Source: Allobosea sp. Root381
GTDB lineage: Bacteria; Pseudomonadota; Alphaproteobacteria; Rhizobiales; Beijerinckiaceae
DNA: 64,000 bases
Assembly: GCF_001429395.1 (NCBI RefSeq)
Contig: NZ_LMJT01000009.1
Coordinates: 130,392-194,391, forward strand
Direction: 5' to 3'
How positions within the stretch are numbered: the first letter of the stretch is position 1; every line of letters starts with the position of its first letter. The position numbers and the translations under genes were made by a program. Of this stretch, positions 8,899 to 19,782 are shown piece by piece. A model generated the notes under the pieces. The model was not told the DNA's origin, did not search any database, and saw only the letters and a list, made by a program, of their open reading frames with translations.

Positions 8899-9771
8899 AT
8901 GACCGTCACGCTCGACCGCCGCATCACCCCTGCTCGCCCGGACCTCGCCGCCAGCCGCCTGATCGGGCAGGTCGAGGCGCGGGCCTTCGTCGATCCCGTG
9001 CCGATGCGCATGGTCGCGCCTTCGGCCCCGCTGCGCCGCGAGCCGCGGCCGGATGCGCCGCTCGACACAGAGGTGCTCTGCGGCGAGCCTATCGATGTCT
9101 ATGAGAGCTTCGAGGGCTGGGCCTGGGTCCAGCTCCGCTCGGACGGCTATGTCGGTTACATCCCGGAGGATATGCTCCGCGGCGACGCTCCGGCGCCGAC
9201 GCATCGTGTGGCCGCCCTGCGGACTTTCGTCTATCCCGGCCCCTCGATGAAGCTGCCGCCGCTGGCCGCGCTTTCGCTGGGGGCGGGCGTCACCGTCATC
9301 GGCCGCGAGGGCGACTTCGCCGTGCTGTCCGAGTTCGGCCGCTACGCGACCGCTTACGTCTTCGCCGCGCATGTCGCCCCGCTCGATGCGCCCGAGGCCG
9401 ATTTCGTTGCCGTCGCCGAGCGCTTCCTGAACGTGCCCTATCTCTGGGGCGGGAAGACCAGTCTCGGGCTCGACTGCTCCGGCCTGACCCAGCTCGCGCT
9501 CGCGGCAGCCGGCATCGCCTCTCCGCGCGATTCGGACATGCTGGAGAAGGAGATCGGCACGAAGCTGGCCTCCGATGACGGGCTCGACGGCTTACGCCGC
9601 GGCGACCTCGTCTTCTGGAAGGGCCATGTCGGCATCCTCACCAATCCCGACACGCTGCTGCACGCCACGGCCTACACGATGACCGTTCTGAGCGAGCCGC
9701 TGCGCGCTGCGCGCGACCGCATCCAGGCGAAGAGCTTCGGCGCTATCACCAGCATCCGCAGGATTGGCTAG
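8899..9771 (+). CDS. NlpC/P60-family peptidoglycan hydrolase with SH3-like domains
   Basis: A 290-residue cell-wall hydrolase. Residues about 35-160 hold bacterial SH3-like repeats (one around [17 protein letters not shown]). The C-terminal NlpC/P60 papain-like domain has the catalytic cysteine in LDCSG (Cys193), a histidine in GHVGI (His243) and a third polar residue in LLHA. Such enzymes cut gamma-D-glutamyl-diaminopimelate bonds in peptidoglycan. No classical signal peptide is visible, which is common in the alphaproteobacterial group of these proteins. The stop codon overlaps the stop of convergent mutS inside a CTAG. Confidence 0.9.
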   Translation: MTVTLDRRITPARPDLAASRLIGQVEARAFVDPVPMRMVAPSAPLRREPRPDAPLDTEVLCGEPIDVYESFEGWAWVQLRSDGYVGYIPEDMLRGDAPAPTHRVAALRTFVYPGPSMKLPPLAALSLGAGVTVIGREGDFAVLSEFGRYATAYVFAAHVAPLDAPEADFVAVAERFLNVPYLWGGKTSLGLDCSGLTQLALAAAGIASPRDSDMLEKEIGTKLASDDGLDGLRRGDLVFWKGHVGILTNPDTLLHATAYTMTVLSEPLRAARDRIQAKSFGAITSIRRIG

Positions 9772-12512
9772 CCTATCCCCTTCAGCCGATACAGCGCCTC
9801 CAGCGCCTGGCGCGGCGTCATCTCATCGAGGTCCAGATCGTCGAGCGCGAGCCGAAGCGGGTCTTCGTCCGGCAGCTCCGGCACCGGCGCAGCGCGCCTC
9901 TGCGGGATCGCGAAAAGCGGCAGGTCGTCGACGAGCGAGGCCACCGGTTTCTCACGCTCGCTCTTTTCCAGCTCGGCGAGGATGGCGCGCGCCCGCTCGA
10001 CCACCGCCGGGGGCAGGCCGGCGAGCTTCGCCACCTGGATGCCGTAGGAACGGTCGGCGGCACCCGGCACGACCTCGTGCAGGAACACGACCTCGCCATT
10101 CCACTCGGTGACGCGCACAGTCGCATTGGTGACGCGCGCCAGCCGGTCACCAAGCGCGGTCAGCTCATGGTAATGCGTCGCGAACAGGCTGCGGCAGCGA
10201 TTGACCTCGTGCAGGTTCTCGATCGCAGCCCAGGCGATGGAGAGCCCATCGAAGGTCGCCGTGCCGCGGCCGATCTCGTCGAGGATGACCAGCGCCCGCG
10301 GCCCGGCCTGATTCAGGATCGCGGCGGTCTCGACCATCTCGACCATGAAAGTCGAGCGTCCGCGCGCCAGGTCGTCGGCGGCGCCGACGCGCGAGAAGAG
10401 CCGGTCGACCACGCCGATATGGGCGCTCGCCGCGGGCACGAAGGCGCCCATCTGCGCCAGCACCGCGATCAGCGCGTTCTGCCGCAGGAAGGTCGATTTA
10501 CCCGCCATGTTCGGGCCAGTGATCAGGCAGATGCGGCCGCCCTCGGCATCGCTGCCCGGCGGCGACAGCTCGGTCTCGTTGGCGACGAAGGGCTTGCCGT
10601 CGCGCTTGAGCGCGGCCTCGACGACGGGGTGGCGGCCGCGCTGGATGGTGAAGGCTTCGCTGTCGTCGATCAGCGGCCGGTTCCAACCTTCGCGGGTGGC
10701 GAGCTCGGCGAGGCCTGCCGCGACGTCGATCTCGGCGAGCGCGGCGGCCGCCTGCTTGATCGGCTCGGCATGGGCGAGGACCGTCTCGGTGAGCGCGGCG
10801 AAGATGCCGAGCTCGAGCTTGATCGCCCGGTCGGCCGCGGAGGCGATCTTGGCTTCCAGCCCGCCGAGCTCGATAGAGGAGAAGCGCATCGCGTCCGACA
10901 TCGTCTGGCGATGCACGAAGGTCGCTCGCCAGGGTTCCTTCAGGAAATCTTCGCCGGCCGCCTGTGGCACCTCGACGAAATAGCCGAGCATCGAGTTGTG
11001 CTTGATCCGCAGTGTGCGGCAGCCGGTCTCGGTGGCATAGCGTGCCTGCAGCTGCGCGATCACCTTGCGGGAATCGACCTGCAGCAGCCGCAATTCGTCC
11101 AGCGTCGCGTCATGGCCCTCGCGGACGAAGCGCCCGTCGCGGCGGTTCAGCGGCAGCTCGTCGGCGAGCGTCGCCTCCAGCCGCGCCGGCAGGTCGGGGT
11201 CGATCTCGGACAGTGCCCGCGTCGCCCTGGACAGCTCCGCCGGCAGGGAGGCGCGGCCGAGCAGCATCGCGACGATCGCGCGGGCCGCCGCAAGACCGGA
11301 GCCCAGCGCCGCGAGATCGCGCGGGCCGCCCCGGTCGAGCGAGAGCCTCGCCAGGGCGCGGGCGATGTCGGGCACCTTGGCGAGCGCCGTCTGCAAATCC
11401 TCACGCAGGGCGCCGTCGCCAACCAGCGCCTCGACGGCGTCATGGCGTTGCGCGATCGCGGCCGGGTCTGTGAGCGGGCCGGCGAGCCGCTCGGCGAGCA
11501 GGCGGGCGCCGCCCGGCGTCACGGTGCGGTCGATCGCTGCGAGCAGGCTGCCGCCGCGTTCGCCTGAGAGCGTGCGCGTCAGTTCGAGATTGGCGCGGGT
11601 CGCCGCATCGATCAGCATCGTGGCCGAGCCGGCGTCGCGTACCGGCGGCGACAGCGGCGGGCGGGCGCCGAGCTGCGTGCGCTCGACATAGGCCAGCGCC
11701 GCACCGGCCGCCGCGATCTCGGCCCGGCTGAAGCTGCCGAAGGCGTCCAGCGTCGCGACGCCGAAGAAATCCTTCAGCCGGCGCTCGGCCGACGCCGCGT
11801 CGAGCCCGTCGCGGGCCAGCGGCGTCACCGGCACGCCGATCTCGCGCCAGAACTCGCGCAGCTCCGGATCGTCATGGATCGCATCGGGGCAGACGATCTC
11901 GCGCGGCTCCAGGCGGGCGAATTCGATCGCCAGCCGCTCCTGCGGCGTCTCCATCACGCTGAAACCCCCGGTCGAGATGTCGATCGCGGCGAGGCCGTAG
12001 AGCGCGCTGGCATCGCCGAGCTTGCGGCGTGCGATCGCGACCAACAGGCTGGCGCGGCCGGGTTCGAGCAGGCGCTCCTCGGTGATCGTGCCGGGCGTGA
12101 CGAGCCGCACGACATCGCGCTTGACCACGGATTTGGGGCCGCGCTTCTTGGCCTCGGCCGGATCCTCGACCTGCTCGCAGACCGCGACGCGATGTCCGGC
12201 CGCGATCAGCCTCTGCAGGTAGTCGTCGGCGCGGTCGACCGGCACGCCGCACATCGGGATGTCGTCGCCCTGGTGCTTGCCGCGCTTCGTCAGCACGATG
12301 CCGAGCGTCCGGGAGGCGATCTCGGCATCCGCGAAGAAGAGCTCGTAAAAATCGCCCATCCGGTAGAACAACAGGCAGTCGGCATTCGCCGCCTTGATCT
12401 CCACGTACTGCGCCATCATCGGCGTGACGCGGGCGCTGTCCTCCTTGGCGACGAGCTTGGGAGCGGCGGGCGGATCGACCCGCTCGGATTTGGATGTCTG
12501 GGCGCTTTGCAT
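9768..12512 (-). CDS. mutS: DNA mismatch repair protein MutS
   Basis: The mismatch-recognition ATPase of methyl-independent mismatch repair, 914 residues, a normal length for the group. The mismatch-reading Phe-x-Glu motif is present (F55-Y-E57 in RMGDFYELF). The C-terminal ATPase has a Walker [10 protein letters not shown] near residue 665, a Walker B with [11 protein letters not shown], and the ATHYHEL block. The C-terminal helix-rich tail ends in [16 protein letters not shown], the tetramerisation region. It is convergent with the NlpC/P60 gene and divergent from maeB; no mutL is in the window. Confidence 0.98.
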   Translation of the reverse strand: MQSAQTSKSERVDPPAAPKLVAKEDSARVTPMMAQYVEIKAANADCLLFYRMGDFYELFFADAEIASRTLGIVLTKRGKHQGDDIPMCGVPVDRADDYLQRLIAAGHRVAVCEQVEDPAEAKKRGPKSVVKRDVVRLVTPGTITEERLLEPGRASLLVAIARRKLGDASALYGLAAIDISTGGFSVMETPQERLAIEFARLEPREIVCPDAIHDDPELREFWREIGVPVTPLARDGLDAASAERRLKDFFGVATLDAFGSFSRAEIAAAGAALAYVERTQLGARPPLSPPVRDAGSATMLIDAATRANLELTRTLSGERGGSLLAAIDRTVTPGGARLLAERLAGPLTDPAAIAQRHDAVEALVGDGALREDLQTALAKVPDIARALARLSLDRGGPRDLAALGSGLAAARAIVAMLLGRASLPAELSRATRALSEIDPDLPARLEATLADELPLNRRDGRFVREGHDATLDELRLLQVDSRKVIAQLQARYATETGCRTLRIKHNSMLGYFVEVPQAAGEDFLKEPWRATFVHRQTMSDAMRFSSIELGGLEAKIASAADRAIKLELGIFAALTETVLAHAEPIKQAAAALAEIDVAAGLAELATREGWNRPLIDDSEAFTIQRGRHPVVEAALKRDGKPFVANETELSPPGSDAEGGRICLITGPNMAGKSTFLRQNALIAVLAQMGAFVPAASAHIGVVDRLFSRVGAADDLARGRSTFMVEMVETAAILNQAGPRALVILDEIGRGTATFDGLSIAWAAIENLHEVNRCRSLFATHYHELTALGDRLARVTNATVRVTEWNGEVVFLHEVVPGAADRSYGIQVAKLAGLPPAVVERARAILAELEKSEREKPVASLVDDLPLFAIPQRRAAPVPELPDEDPLRLALDDLDLDEMTPRQALEALYRLKGIG

Positions 12513-12751
12513 GGTCTGCGAACGCTAGCGACTCGCCCTTGGCTTGGGAACCGCGCAGACCCGCTAGGCCGGCCGCGAACCTCGATTTGATGTGGACGTG
12601 TCGTCCTCGTGCCGGCGATGTCCACGCCCGCTGCGAAGCGGCATCTGTGACACTGTGGAATAAGCCTTCGTCGCCGCTGCCGCTTGTGGCTGGGCCGGCG
12701 CTTGCCTATCGTCCGCCCCCTCCAGGAAACGCTCATAAAAAGCAGAACACG

Positions 12752-15037
12752 ATGACCGACCAGCCGCCGATCAAACGCTCCCGCCCGACCTTCACCGACC
12801 AGGAAGCGCTGCTGTTCCATTCGGAAGGACGTCCGGGCAAGCTCGAGATCGTCGCGACCGTCCCCATGGCGACCCAGCGCGATCTCTCGCTCGCCTATTC
12901 GCCGGGCGTCGCGGTGCCCGTGCTGGCGATCGCGGAGGATCCGACCCGCGCCTATGACTACACGGCGCGCGCCAATCTCGTCGCCGTGATCAGCAACGGC
13001 ACGGCTATCCTCGGCCTCGGCAATCTCGGCGCGCTCGCCTCCAAGCCGGTGATGGAAGGCAAGGCGGTCCTGTTCAAGCGCTTCGCCGACGTCGATTCGA
13101 TCGACCTCGAAGTCGATACCGAGGACGCCGACAAGTTCATCGAGGCGGTGCGCTATCTCGGCCCGTCCTTCGGCGGCATCAATCTCGAGGACATCAAGGC
13201 GCCCGAATGCTTCATCATCGAGCAGCGCCTGCGCGAGCTGATGGACATTCCTGTCTTCCATGACGACCAACATGGTACGGCGATCATCGCCGCTGCCGGC
13301 CTGATCAACGCGCTCGACCTCACTGGCCGCGACGTCAAGACGACGCGCCTCGTCATCAACGGCGCTGGCGCAGCCTCGATCGCCTGCACCGAGCTGCTCA
13401 AGGCGATGGGCTTCAAGCCCGACAACGTCATCCTCTGCGACACCAAGGGCGTGATCTACCAGGGCCGCACCGAGGGCATGAACCAGTGGAAATCGGCCCA
13501 TGCGGCCGTGACCGACCGGCGGACGCTCGCCCAAGCGCTGGAAGGCGCCGACGCCTTCTTCGGTCTTTCCCAGAAGGGCGCGGTCACCAAGGAGATGGTG
13601 GCGTCGATGGCGCCGAACCCCATCATCTTCGCCATGGCCAATCCCGATCCCGAGATCACGCCGGAGGAGGTCGCGGCGGTGCGCGACGACGCCATCATGG
13701 CGACCGGCCGCTCCGACTATCCGAACCAGGTCAACAACGTTCTCGGCTTCCCCTTCATCTTCCGTGGCGCGCTCGACGTGCGCGCCACCACGATCAACAT
13801 GGAGATGAAGATTGCAGCCGCCGAGGCGCTGGCCCTGCTCGCCCGCGAGGACGTGCCCGACGAGGTCGCGGCCGCCTATCAGGGCGCGCGCCCGCGCTAC
13901 AGCAAGGACTACATCATCCCGGTTCCCTTCGACCCGCGGCTGATCCATGTCGTGCCGATGGCCGTCGCCAAGGCAGCCATGGAGACGGGCGTCGCCGGCA
14001 AGCCGATCGTCGACATGAACGGCTACAAGGCGCAGCTTTCGGCGCGGCGCGACCCCGTCGCCGGCACGCTGAACCGCATCTTCGAGCGCGTCCGGCGCTA
14101 TCCGAAGCGCGTCGTCTTCGCCGAGGGGGAGGAGGAGCAGGTCATCCGCGCCGCCGTCTCCTTCGTCAATCAGGGGCTCGGCCATGCCATCCTGGTCGGC
14201 CGCGAGGAGCGCGTCTACGAGACCGCGACCTTCCTCGGCATCGACCTCGAGGCCAAGGGCATCGCCGTCCAGAACGCGCGCCTGTCGAAGCGCAACGCGG
14301 CCTATGCCCAGTATCTCTACGAGCGGCTGCAGCGGCAGGGCTATCTCTTCCGCGACTGCCAGCGCCTGATCAACCAGGACCGCAACCATTTCGCCGCTGC
14401 CATGGTCGCGCTCGGCGATGCCGATGCGATGGTGACCGGCGTCACCCGCAACTACTCGATCGCGCTGGAGGAGGTCCGCCGCGTCATCGACGAGAAGCCG
14501 GGCCACCGCGTCATCGGCGTCTCGATCGTGCTGTCGCGGGAGCGGACCGTGCTCGTCGCCGATACCGCGATCACCGAGATGCCGACGGCGCAGGAGCTCT
14601 CCGAGATCGCGATCGAGGCAGCCGGCGTTGCCCGTCGCCTCGGCTATGAGCCGAAGGTCGCGATGCTCGCCTTCTCGACCTTCGGCCATCCGGCCGGCGA
14701 GCGTTCCGAGAAGGTGCGCGAGGCGGTCAAGATCCTCGACGGCCAGCGCGTCGATTTCGAGTATGACGGCGAGATGGCGGCCGATGTCGCGCTCAACCGC
14801 GACCTGCTCGCCCAGTACCCGTTCTGCCGCCTCACCGGCCCGGCCAACGTCCTGGTCATGCCGGCGTTCCACTCGGCCTCGATCTCGACCAAGATGCTGC
14901 AGGAGCTCGGCGGCTCGACGGTGATCGGGCCGCTGATCGTCGGCCTCGACAAGCCGGTGCAGATCGTCCCGCTCGGCGCGAAGGACTCCGACATCGTCAA
15001 CATGGCGGCGCTCGCGGCCTTCAATATCGGCGGCTGA
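12752..15037 (+). CDS. maeB: NADP-dependent malic enzyme with C-terminal phosphotransacetylase-like domain (MaeB type)
   Basis: A 761-residue cytosolic enzyme that oxidatively decarboxylates malate to pyruvate, reducing NAD(P)+. Residues about 1-430 are the malic enzyme, with the [11 protein letters not shown] block, the metal-binding [11 protein letters not shown] region and a nucleotide-binding fold ([14 protein letters not shown]). Residues about 440-761 resemble phosphotransacetylase ([15 protein letters not shown]), a domain that in this family mostly serves oligomerisation and acetyl-CoA regulation. Length and layout match rhizobial DME/TME enzymes. ATG 12752 fits the usual N-terminus; longer frames upstream run into the mutS promoter region. 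A REP-like hairpin follows the gene. Confidence 0.97.
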   Translation: MTDQPPIKRSRPTFTDQEALLFHSEGRPGKLEIVATVPMATQRDLSLAYSPGVAVPVLAIAEDPTRAYDYTARANLVAVISNGTAILGLGNLGALASKPVMEGKAVLFKRFADVDSIDLEVDTEDADKFIEAVRYLGPSFGGINLEDIKAPECFIIEQRLRELMDIPVFHDDQHGTAIIAAAGLINALDLTGRDVKTTRLVINGAGAASIACTELLKAMGFKPDNVILCDTKGVIYQGRTEGMNQWKSAHAAVTDRRTLAQALEGADAFFGLSQKGAVTKEMVASMAPNPIIFAMANPDPEITPEEVAAVRDDAIMATGRSDYPNQVNNVLGFPFIFRGALDVRATTINMEMKIAAAEALALLAREDVPDEVAAAYQGARPRYSKDYIIPVPFDPRLIHVVPMAVAKAAMETGVAGKPIVDMNGYKAQLSARRDPVAGTLNRIFERVRRYPKRVVFAEGEEEQVIRAAVSFVNQGLGHAILVGREERVYETATFLGIDLEAKGIAVQNARLSKRNAAYAQYLYERLQRQGYLFRDCQRLINQDRNHFAAAMVALGDADAMVTGVTRNYSIALEEVRRVIDEKPGHRVIGVSIVLSRERTVLVADTAITEMPTAQELSEIAIEAAGVARRLGYEPKVAMLAFSTFGHPAGERSEKVREAVKILDGQRVDFEYDGEMAADVALNRDLLAQYPFCRLTGPANVLVMPAFHSASISTKMLQELGGSTVIGPLIVGLDKPVQIVPLGAKDSDIVNMAALAAFNIGG

Positions 15038-15060
15038 GACAAGCCGGATCTTCGCGCTCT

Positions 15061-15091
15061 CGTCATGCTCGCCACAAGGGCGAGCATGACG
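15061..15091. repeat. Intergenic palindrome after maeB (CGTCAT family)
   Basis: Perfect 13-base arms CGTCATGCTCGCC (15061-15073) and GGCGAGCATGACG (15079-15091) with a five-base loop. It lies 23 bases after the maeB stop and shares its CGTCAT ends with other intergenic palindromes here. It could act as a terminator or mRNA-stabilising hairpin; no T-run follows. Confidence 0.75.
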
Positions 15092-15207
15092 GACGGATTT
15101 CTGCCACTCCGGCTCACGCGGCCGAGCGCCGGCGCTGTTCCGTTCATGACGAGTTCATTCTGCAGCGGGCAGCGTCCTCGAAATGTCGGGGAAGCCGGCT
15201 GTAGGGG

Positions 15208-17025
15208 GTGATCGGAACCGTGCAGGCGCTGAGCGAGACGCCGGGCGTGACCACGGCTGCGCCGAGCGATCGGCAGGTAGCCGTTCGTTTCGCGCGGCTC
15301 ACCGGCGGCTTCTGGCGCGGCGCGAGCGCCAGGCGGGCCTGGTTCTGGTCCCTGCTGCTGGCCTCGGCGATCATCCTTTCGGTCTTCGCCAACGTCACCG
15401 TCAATCGCTGGAACGGCTGGTTCTTCGATGCGCTCGAGAAGCGCGACACGGAAAGCGCGCTGACCGCGATGGCGGTCTTTCCCGTGCTGGTGCTGGTCGT
15501 TGCCGGGCTCGGCGTCGTCATTCTGGTCTCGCGCGAAACCTTCCAGGTGCATTGGCGCCAATGGGTCACGGGCAAGCTGGCCGATGGCTGGGTCGGGGAG
15601 CGCCGCTTCTTCCGCCTCAGCCTCTCCGGCTACGAGCCCGCCAATCCCGAATACCGCATCGCCGACGATGTCCGCTGGGCGACGGAGCCGGTCGTCGATT
15701 TCGCCATCGGCCTGCTCTCGGCCGTCATCACGATCATCACCTTCATCGAGATTCTCTGGGAGATCGGCGGCGCCCTGACCGTGCGCACGGGCGGGAGCGT
15801 CATCGTCATACCCGCTTATCTGGTGCTTGCGGCGATCGTCTATGCCGTGCTGGTCTCGGCGCTCGTCACTTTCGTCGGGCGCCGACTGCCCGGCCTGATC
15901 GCCGCCCGCAACGAGGGCGAGGCGCGGCTGCGCTTTTCGCTGATGCGCATCCGCGACCATGGCGAGACCATCGCGCTTGCCAGGGCCGAGGCCGGCGAGC
16001 GCCGTGCCGTGGCGCAAACCTATGAGAGCCTCGTCGGGCGTTGGCTCGCGATGATCCGCCAGCGCGGCCACCTGACCTGGATCACCAATGGCAGCGGTGC
16101 GCTGGTGCCGGTGGTGCCGCTCCTGCTGGCGGCACCGAAATATCTTTCCGGCGAAATGTCGCTCGGCGGCGTCGTCCAGGTCGCCGCGGCCTTTGTCGCC
16201 GTGCAGAACGCCTTCAACTGGCTGCTCGACAACTTCATGCGCATCGCCGAATGGCTGGCGGCGGCTCGGCGCGTCAACGAGCTCGCCGACGCCCTGGAAC
16301 GCGTGGACAGGGAGCCGCCGGGCGAGCATCTGGCGGTATCTGCGAGCCGCGACGGGCAACTGCATCTCGACGAGGTCACGCTGATCGACCGCGATGGGCG
16401 GACGCTGGTTGCCGACATATCCGGATCCGTGCCGCCGGGCGCGATGCTGCATATCTCCGGTGAACTCGGCCTCGGCAAGGCCGCGCTGATCCAGGCCATC
16501 GCCGGGCTCTGGCCCTGGGGCCGCGGCGCGATCGGCATCCCGCGGGGCGCCTTCGTCACCGCCGTGCCGCAGAAGCTGCATCTCTCCGAGGGCAGCCTGC
16601 GTGCGGTGCTCGAAACCGGCCGGACGATTCCGCAGGTCGAGCTGGAGGGCGCCTTGTGCCGCTACGGCCTGTCCGGCCTCGCGCCGCTTCTCGACGAGAG
16701 CCGCGACTGGGACAAGGAACTGGCGACCGGGGACCGCCAGCGGCTCGCTCTGGCCCGCGCCGAACTCGAAAACCCGGACATTGTGCTGCTCGACGAAGCC
16801 ACCAGCGCCTTCGATACCGAGCACGGCCTCGAACTCCTCGCCGAGCTGCGTGCCGCGCGGCCGGACGCGATCGTCATCGTCTTCGGGCAGGGCGCCGGCT
16901 TCGCGGAAGCCGCGACGCAGCGCCTGCAGTTGAAGCGCGCCGGTGGCGTCGTGCGCATGGCCGCGCGTCCTCCCGTTTCCGAGCCCGCCGCCGCCGCAGC
17001 GACGCTGCCCGTGCCGGCCGAATGA
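15208..17025 (+). CDS. SbmA/YddA-like ABC transporter, permease fused to a degenerate ATP-binding domain
   Basis: A 605-residue inner-membrane protein of the COG4178 type (related to SbmA/BacA and Rv1819c). Residues about 50-330 form the transmembrane half, with family motifs RWNGWFFDALEKRD and WRQWVTGKLADGW. The C-terminal half is an ABC ATPase, but key motifs depart from consensus: the Walker A reads GELGLGKAAL (Ser/Thr after Lys replaced by Ala), the signature reads LATGDRQ, and the switch histidine after Walker B (LLDEATSAFD) is replaced (VFGQG). ATP hydrolysis may be weak or absent. Relatives import cobalamin or peptides. The start is a GTG at 15208, or a GTG four codons later. Confidence 0.85.
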   Translation: MIGTVQALSETPGVTTAAPSDRQVAVRFARLTGGFWRGASARRAWFWSLLLASAIILSVFANVTVNRWNGWFFDALEKRDTESALTAMAVFPVLVLVVAGLGVVILVSRETFQVHWRQWVTGKLADGWVGERRFFRLSLSGYEPANPEYRIADDVRWATEPVVDFAIGLLSAVITIITFIEILWEIGGALTVRTGGSVIVIPAYLVLAAIVYAVLVSALVTFVGRRLPGLIAARNEGEARLRFSLMRIRDHGETIALARAEAGERRAVAQTYESLVGRWLAMIRQRGHLTWITNGSGALVPVVPLLLAAPKYLSGEMSLGGVVQVAAAFVAVQNAFNWLLDNFMRIAEWLAAARRVNELADALERVDREPPGEHLAVSASRDGQLHLDEVTLIDRDGRTLVADISGSVPPGAMLHISGELGLGKAALIQAIAGLWPWGRGAIGIPRGAFVTAVPQKLHLSEGSLRAVLETGRTIPQVELEGALCRYGLSGLAPLLDESRDWDKELATGDRQRLALARAELENPDIVLLDEATSAFDTEHGLELLAELRAARPDAIVIVFGQGAGFAEAATQRLQLKRAGGVVRMAARPPVSEPAAAAATLPVPAE

Positions 17026-17053
17026 TCACTGCCCCATCAGGAAAGAGTTGGAC

Positions 17054-17629
17054 ATGACCACTGCCACGATGAACATCTGGGACGTCTATTGGGGCCTGCG
17101 GGTCGAGCAGTGCCCCTGCGACGTTCACTTCGTCGAATGGCTCGAGGAAGAGGGGCTTACGGCTAAGCGCATCTACCACTTCGGCACCGGCGGCCACCAT
17201 TATGTCGGTATCCGCTGCGCCGAACCTGAGCTCGACTGCACGGTGCTCGGCATCACCGCCTCGCCCAAGGAATACGACGCCTTCGTCAAGCTCGCGACGT
17301 CGAATCCGACGATCACCAAGAGCTACAGCGCCTATTTCGGCGACATCTACACCAGCAACGCGAAGCTCCTGCCGCGCTTCGACATCGTCACGCTGTTCCA
17401 CGCCTGCGAGTTCCGGACCGAGGCGAACGACGCTTATGGTGCGCTGACCGACCGCGAGGTGATCGATCTCTTCACCGCCCAGACCGATGTCGGCGGCTAT
17501 CTGCTGTTCTATACCGGCTCCTTCGCCTATGCGACGGCCGAGCCGATCATCGCCGAATGGGCGAAGACGGCCCAGGTCGACGAGGTCGCGACCTTCAAGA
17601 CGCTGCGCGTCTTCCGCAAGACCGGCTGA
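17054..17629 (+). CDS. Conserved-looking hypothetical protein, possible class I methyltransferase-like fold
   Basis: A 191-residue soluble protein I do not recognise. It begins after GGAAAGAG at a good ribosome-binding distance, 28 bases after the ABC protein, so the two are probably co-transcribed. The order of features resembles a Rossmann-like methyltransferase without a clear SAM motif: a glycine-rich turn (YHFGTGGHHYVGI) near residues 41-53, an acidic hydrophobic strand (FDIVTLFHACEF) near 112, and a late strand (GGYLLFYTGSF). Two cysteines sit close together in EQCPCDVHF. The fold assignment is tentative. Confidence 0.6.
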   Translation: MTTATMNIWDVYWGLRVEQCPCDVHFVEWLEEEGLTAKRIYHFGTGGHHYVGIRCAEPELDCTVLGITASPKEYDAFVKLATSNPTITKSYSAYFGDIYTSNAKLLPRFDIVTLFHACEFRTEANDAYGALTDREVIDLFTAQTDVGGYLLFYTGSFAYATAEPIIAEWAKTAQVDEVATFKTLRVFRKTG

Positions 17630-17796
17630 ACCAGGGCTGGGGTGCCGTCCTGCGCGATGCTCATGGCGCGCATTCGCCGCGCCGTTCTGCCTTGTGGATC
17701 GCCGACGAGGCGCTATGTCTCCGGCCGGGGCGTGCTCGCGCCCCCGCCCGCAATCGGCGCCGCTGGCAACCGCCTCCTGCGCGCAACCGACCATGA

Positions 17797-18777
17797 GTGC
17801 GTATGTCGTTCGGCCCGCTAGAGCCAGGAATGCCCGCGCGCAGGCGCAGCCGCTGGTGGTGGCTCGGCCCGCTCGCCAGCGCCGCGATCTTCTGCGCCTC
17901 GCTGGTGGTGCTCTGGTACATCGTCCAGGAAATCGAGCCTGGCGAACTGACCAAGGCTTTCGCCAATGCCAGCCTGCGCCAGCTCGGCCTGGCCTGTGCC
18001 TTCACCGTGCTGAGCTATTTGCTGCTCACCGGCTATGACGCGCTGGCGCTGAGACGGCTCGGCCTGTCGATCCCCTACCGGACGACGGCGCTCGCCTCCT
18101 TCACCAGCTATTCGGTGTCGTTCACGCTCGGCTTCCCGATCGTGACCGGCGGCACGGTGCGTTACTGGATCTATTCGCCCAAGGGCGTGCGCGCATCCGA
18201 GGTCGCGAGCCTTACCGTGATCGCCGGGCTGACCTTCTGGCTCGGCCTCGGCACCATCCTCTGCGTCTGCCTGTTCTGGGCGACCGGCTCGGTCGCCGCT
18301 CTGGCGCGCACCTCGCCGCTGGTGGTGCAGGTCGTGGGCGTGGCGGTCGCGCTCGGCACGCTTGGCTATCTCGCCTGGATTGCGAGCGGCGAGCGTACCA
18401 TCCGCGTGCGCGGCTGGAACCTGCCCTTGCCCGGGCTCGGCATCACGCTTGGGCAGATGTTTCTCGGCGCGGCCGAGGTCTGCGCGGCGGCGGCAGTGCT
18501 TTTCGTGCTGCTGCCGGGCGGGCACAATATCGATTATCCGAGCTTCCTCGCGGTCTACATCGTCGCCTGCCTCATCGGCATCGCCAGCCATGCCCCGGGC
18601 GGCCTCGGCGTCTTCGAGGCGACGATGCTGATTGCGCTGAGCCGGCTGCCCTTCGAGCATGTGCTCGGCGCGTTGCTGCTGTTCCGGATCATCTACTACC
18701 TGCTGCCCTTCATCCTGGCGCTTGTGCTGCTGGCGCTGAACGAGATGATCAGGCGGATCAGGCGCCACGAGCGCTGA
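17797..18777 (+). CDS. Polytopic membrane protein, lysylphosphatidylglycerol synthase TM region / YbhN (UPF0104) family
   Basis: A 326-residue inner-membrane protein with about eight helices, the first at roughly residues 22-45. The conserved block containing TGYDALALRRLG, then FTSYSVSFTLGFPIVTGGTV, and the late motif ASHAPGGLGVFEA are typical of the COG0392/UPF0104 family, related to the flippase half of MprF. Members are thought to move or help move lipids; no aminoacyl-transferase domain is present, so lysyl-lipid synthesis is not predicted. Starts at GTG 17797, ATG 17803 and ATG 17830 (preceded by AGGA) are all possible. It follows the SbmA-like ABC protein and the unknown protein on the same strand. 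Confidence 0.8.
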   Translation: MRMSFGPLEPGMPARRRSRWWWLGPLASAAIFCASLVVLWYIVQEIEPGELTKAFANASLRQLGLACAFTVLSYLLLTGYDALALRRLGLSIPYRTTALASFTSYSVSFTLGFPIVTGGTVRYWIYSPKGVRASEVASLTVIAGLTFWLGLGTILCVCLFWATGSVAALARTSPLVVQVVGVAVALGTLGYLAWIASGERTIRVRGWNLPLPGLGITLGQMFLGAAEVCAAAAVLFVLLPGGHNIDYPSFLAVYIVACLIGIASHAPGGLGVFEATMLIALSRLPFEHVLGALLLFRIIYYLLPFILALVLLALNEMIRRIRRHER

Positions 18778-18806
18778 CAAGGACGCTGATCATCGGGCAG
18801 GTGCCG

Positions 18807-19520
18807 CTATTTCAGCGCGACGACGAGCAGCAGCAACACGAGAACCAGCGCGATCAGCTTGAGGCTCCAATTGATCCGGCCGAGCTGGTCGGCAGCTTCG
18901 TCGAGAGGGGACACGCTGTCGTCCTGGTGCGGCGCAACTGCTGGTGCGGCGCCGCGCCAGTCCAGCGTCTCGATCAGGCCGCGCGCCGGGGCGCTATTGC
19001 GGCCATCGGCCTCGAGGCCGAGATGCCAGGCGACCGGCATGCCCGGCACCGCCTCGCGCTCGTTCTCCCGCACCCAGAGGCTGGTCATGGCGGAGAGCGA
19101 CAGCACCTGCGCCGCGCCCGACAGGATGTCCCGCTTCAGCGCCTCGAACACCATGGACGGCGCGTAGATCTCGGCGAAGAAGCCACTCTCCTCGCCTTCG
19201 CCCTCTCGGAAGCCGAGCAGCAGCAGGATGCGCCCGTCCTCGCTGCCAGCGAAGGGGCGAACGGTCAGCGAAATGTCCCTGGCCTCGCCTGCGGCACCGG
19301 CGCGATGGAGGCTGTCGCCGCTGAGCGACGCCCGCCCGAGGATGCGGGCGGCGTTCTCGATCCGGCCTTCTCGGCTGGCGAACCCACCGACGAGCTGCAG
19401 GTTCTCAGCACTCAGTCGCAGATGCCTGCCAAGCCCCTGTGCGAAACGCGTCGCAACGCCTTCGATCGTCATCAGCCCCTGGGCCATGGCGACCCGCCGC
19501 GTCACACCTGTTTCGTCCAT
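18807..19520 (-). CDS. Hypothetical protein with a C-terminal membrane anchor
   Basis: A 237-residue protein I cannot place in a family. Residues 1-210 are soluble and mixed in character, while the last 20 residues form one hydrophobic helix (LKLIALVLVLLLLVVALK), so it looks tail-anchored with the bulk in the cytoplasm. Repeated GR/EGRI and ILLLLGFREGEGEE segments suggest a beta-rich middle. It is convergent with the flippase-like gene (29-base gap) and divergent from the Bcr/CflA transporter, with no obvious partner. Confidence 0.65.
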   Translation of the reverse strand: MDETGVTRRVAMAQGLMTIEGVATRFAQGLGRHLRLSAENLQLVGGFASREGRIENAARILGRASLSGDSLHRAGAAGEARDISLTVRPFAGSEDGRILLLLGFREGEGEESGFFAEIYAPSMVFEALKRDILSGAAQVLSLSAMTSLWVRENEREAVPGMPVAWHLGLEADGRNSAPARGLIETLDWRGAAPAVAPHQDDSVSPLDEAADQLGRINWSLKLIALVLVLLLLVVALK

Positions 19521-19782
19521 TGCCCCTCAGCCCTGTTCCGACGGTCAGGATAGCAGTTCATCCGGCAGGCGCCAGACGAAGCCGGCCTGCGCGATGGTCG
19601 CATGGCGCGCCAGAGCGGGGCTTGCGTGGCCTTGCGACGCCGTCGCTTCCCGCTTGGTGCATGGCACGCCACGCCATGGCCGGGTTGTCATGTCTTTCCC
19701 GTAGGCCTAGAGCGGCTCTCCAGGGGCTCATGATCAAAATCCATTCGCCGCCGGGCGGATGTTTCCCTCTCGACAGGCTGCA

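Noticed and set aside
10077..11567. Long plus-strand frame within mutS
   Set aside because: Antisense shadow with biased composition; no start signal or domain.
12416..14872. Open frame of about 818 codons on the minus strand opposite maeB
   Set aside because: A shadow of a GC-rich gene; maeB is unambiguous and the antisense product has low-complexity charged composition.
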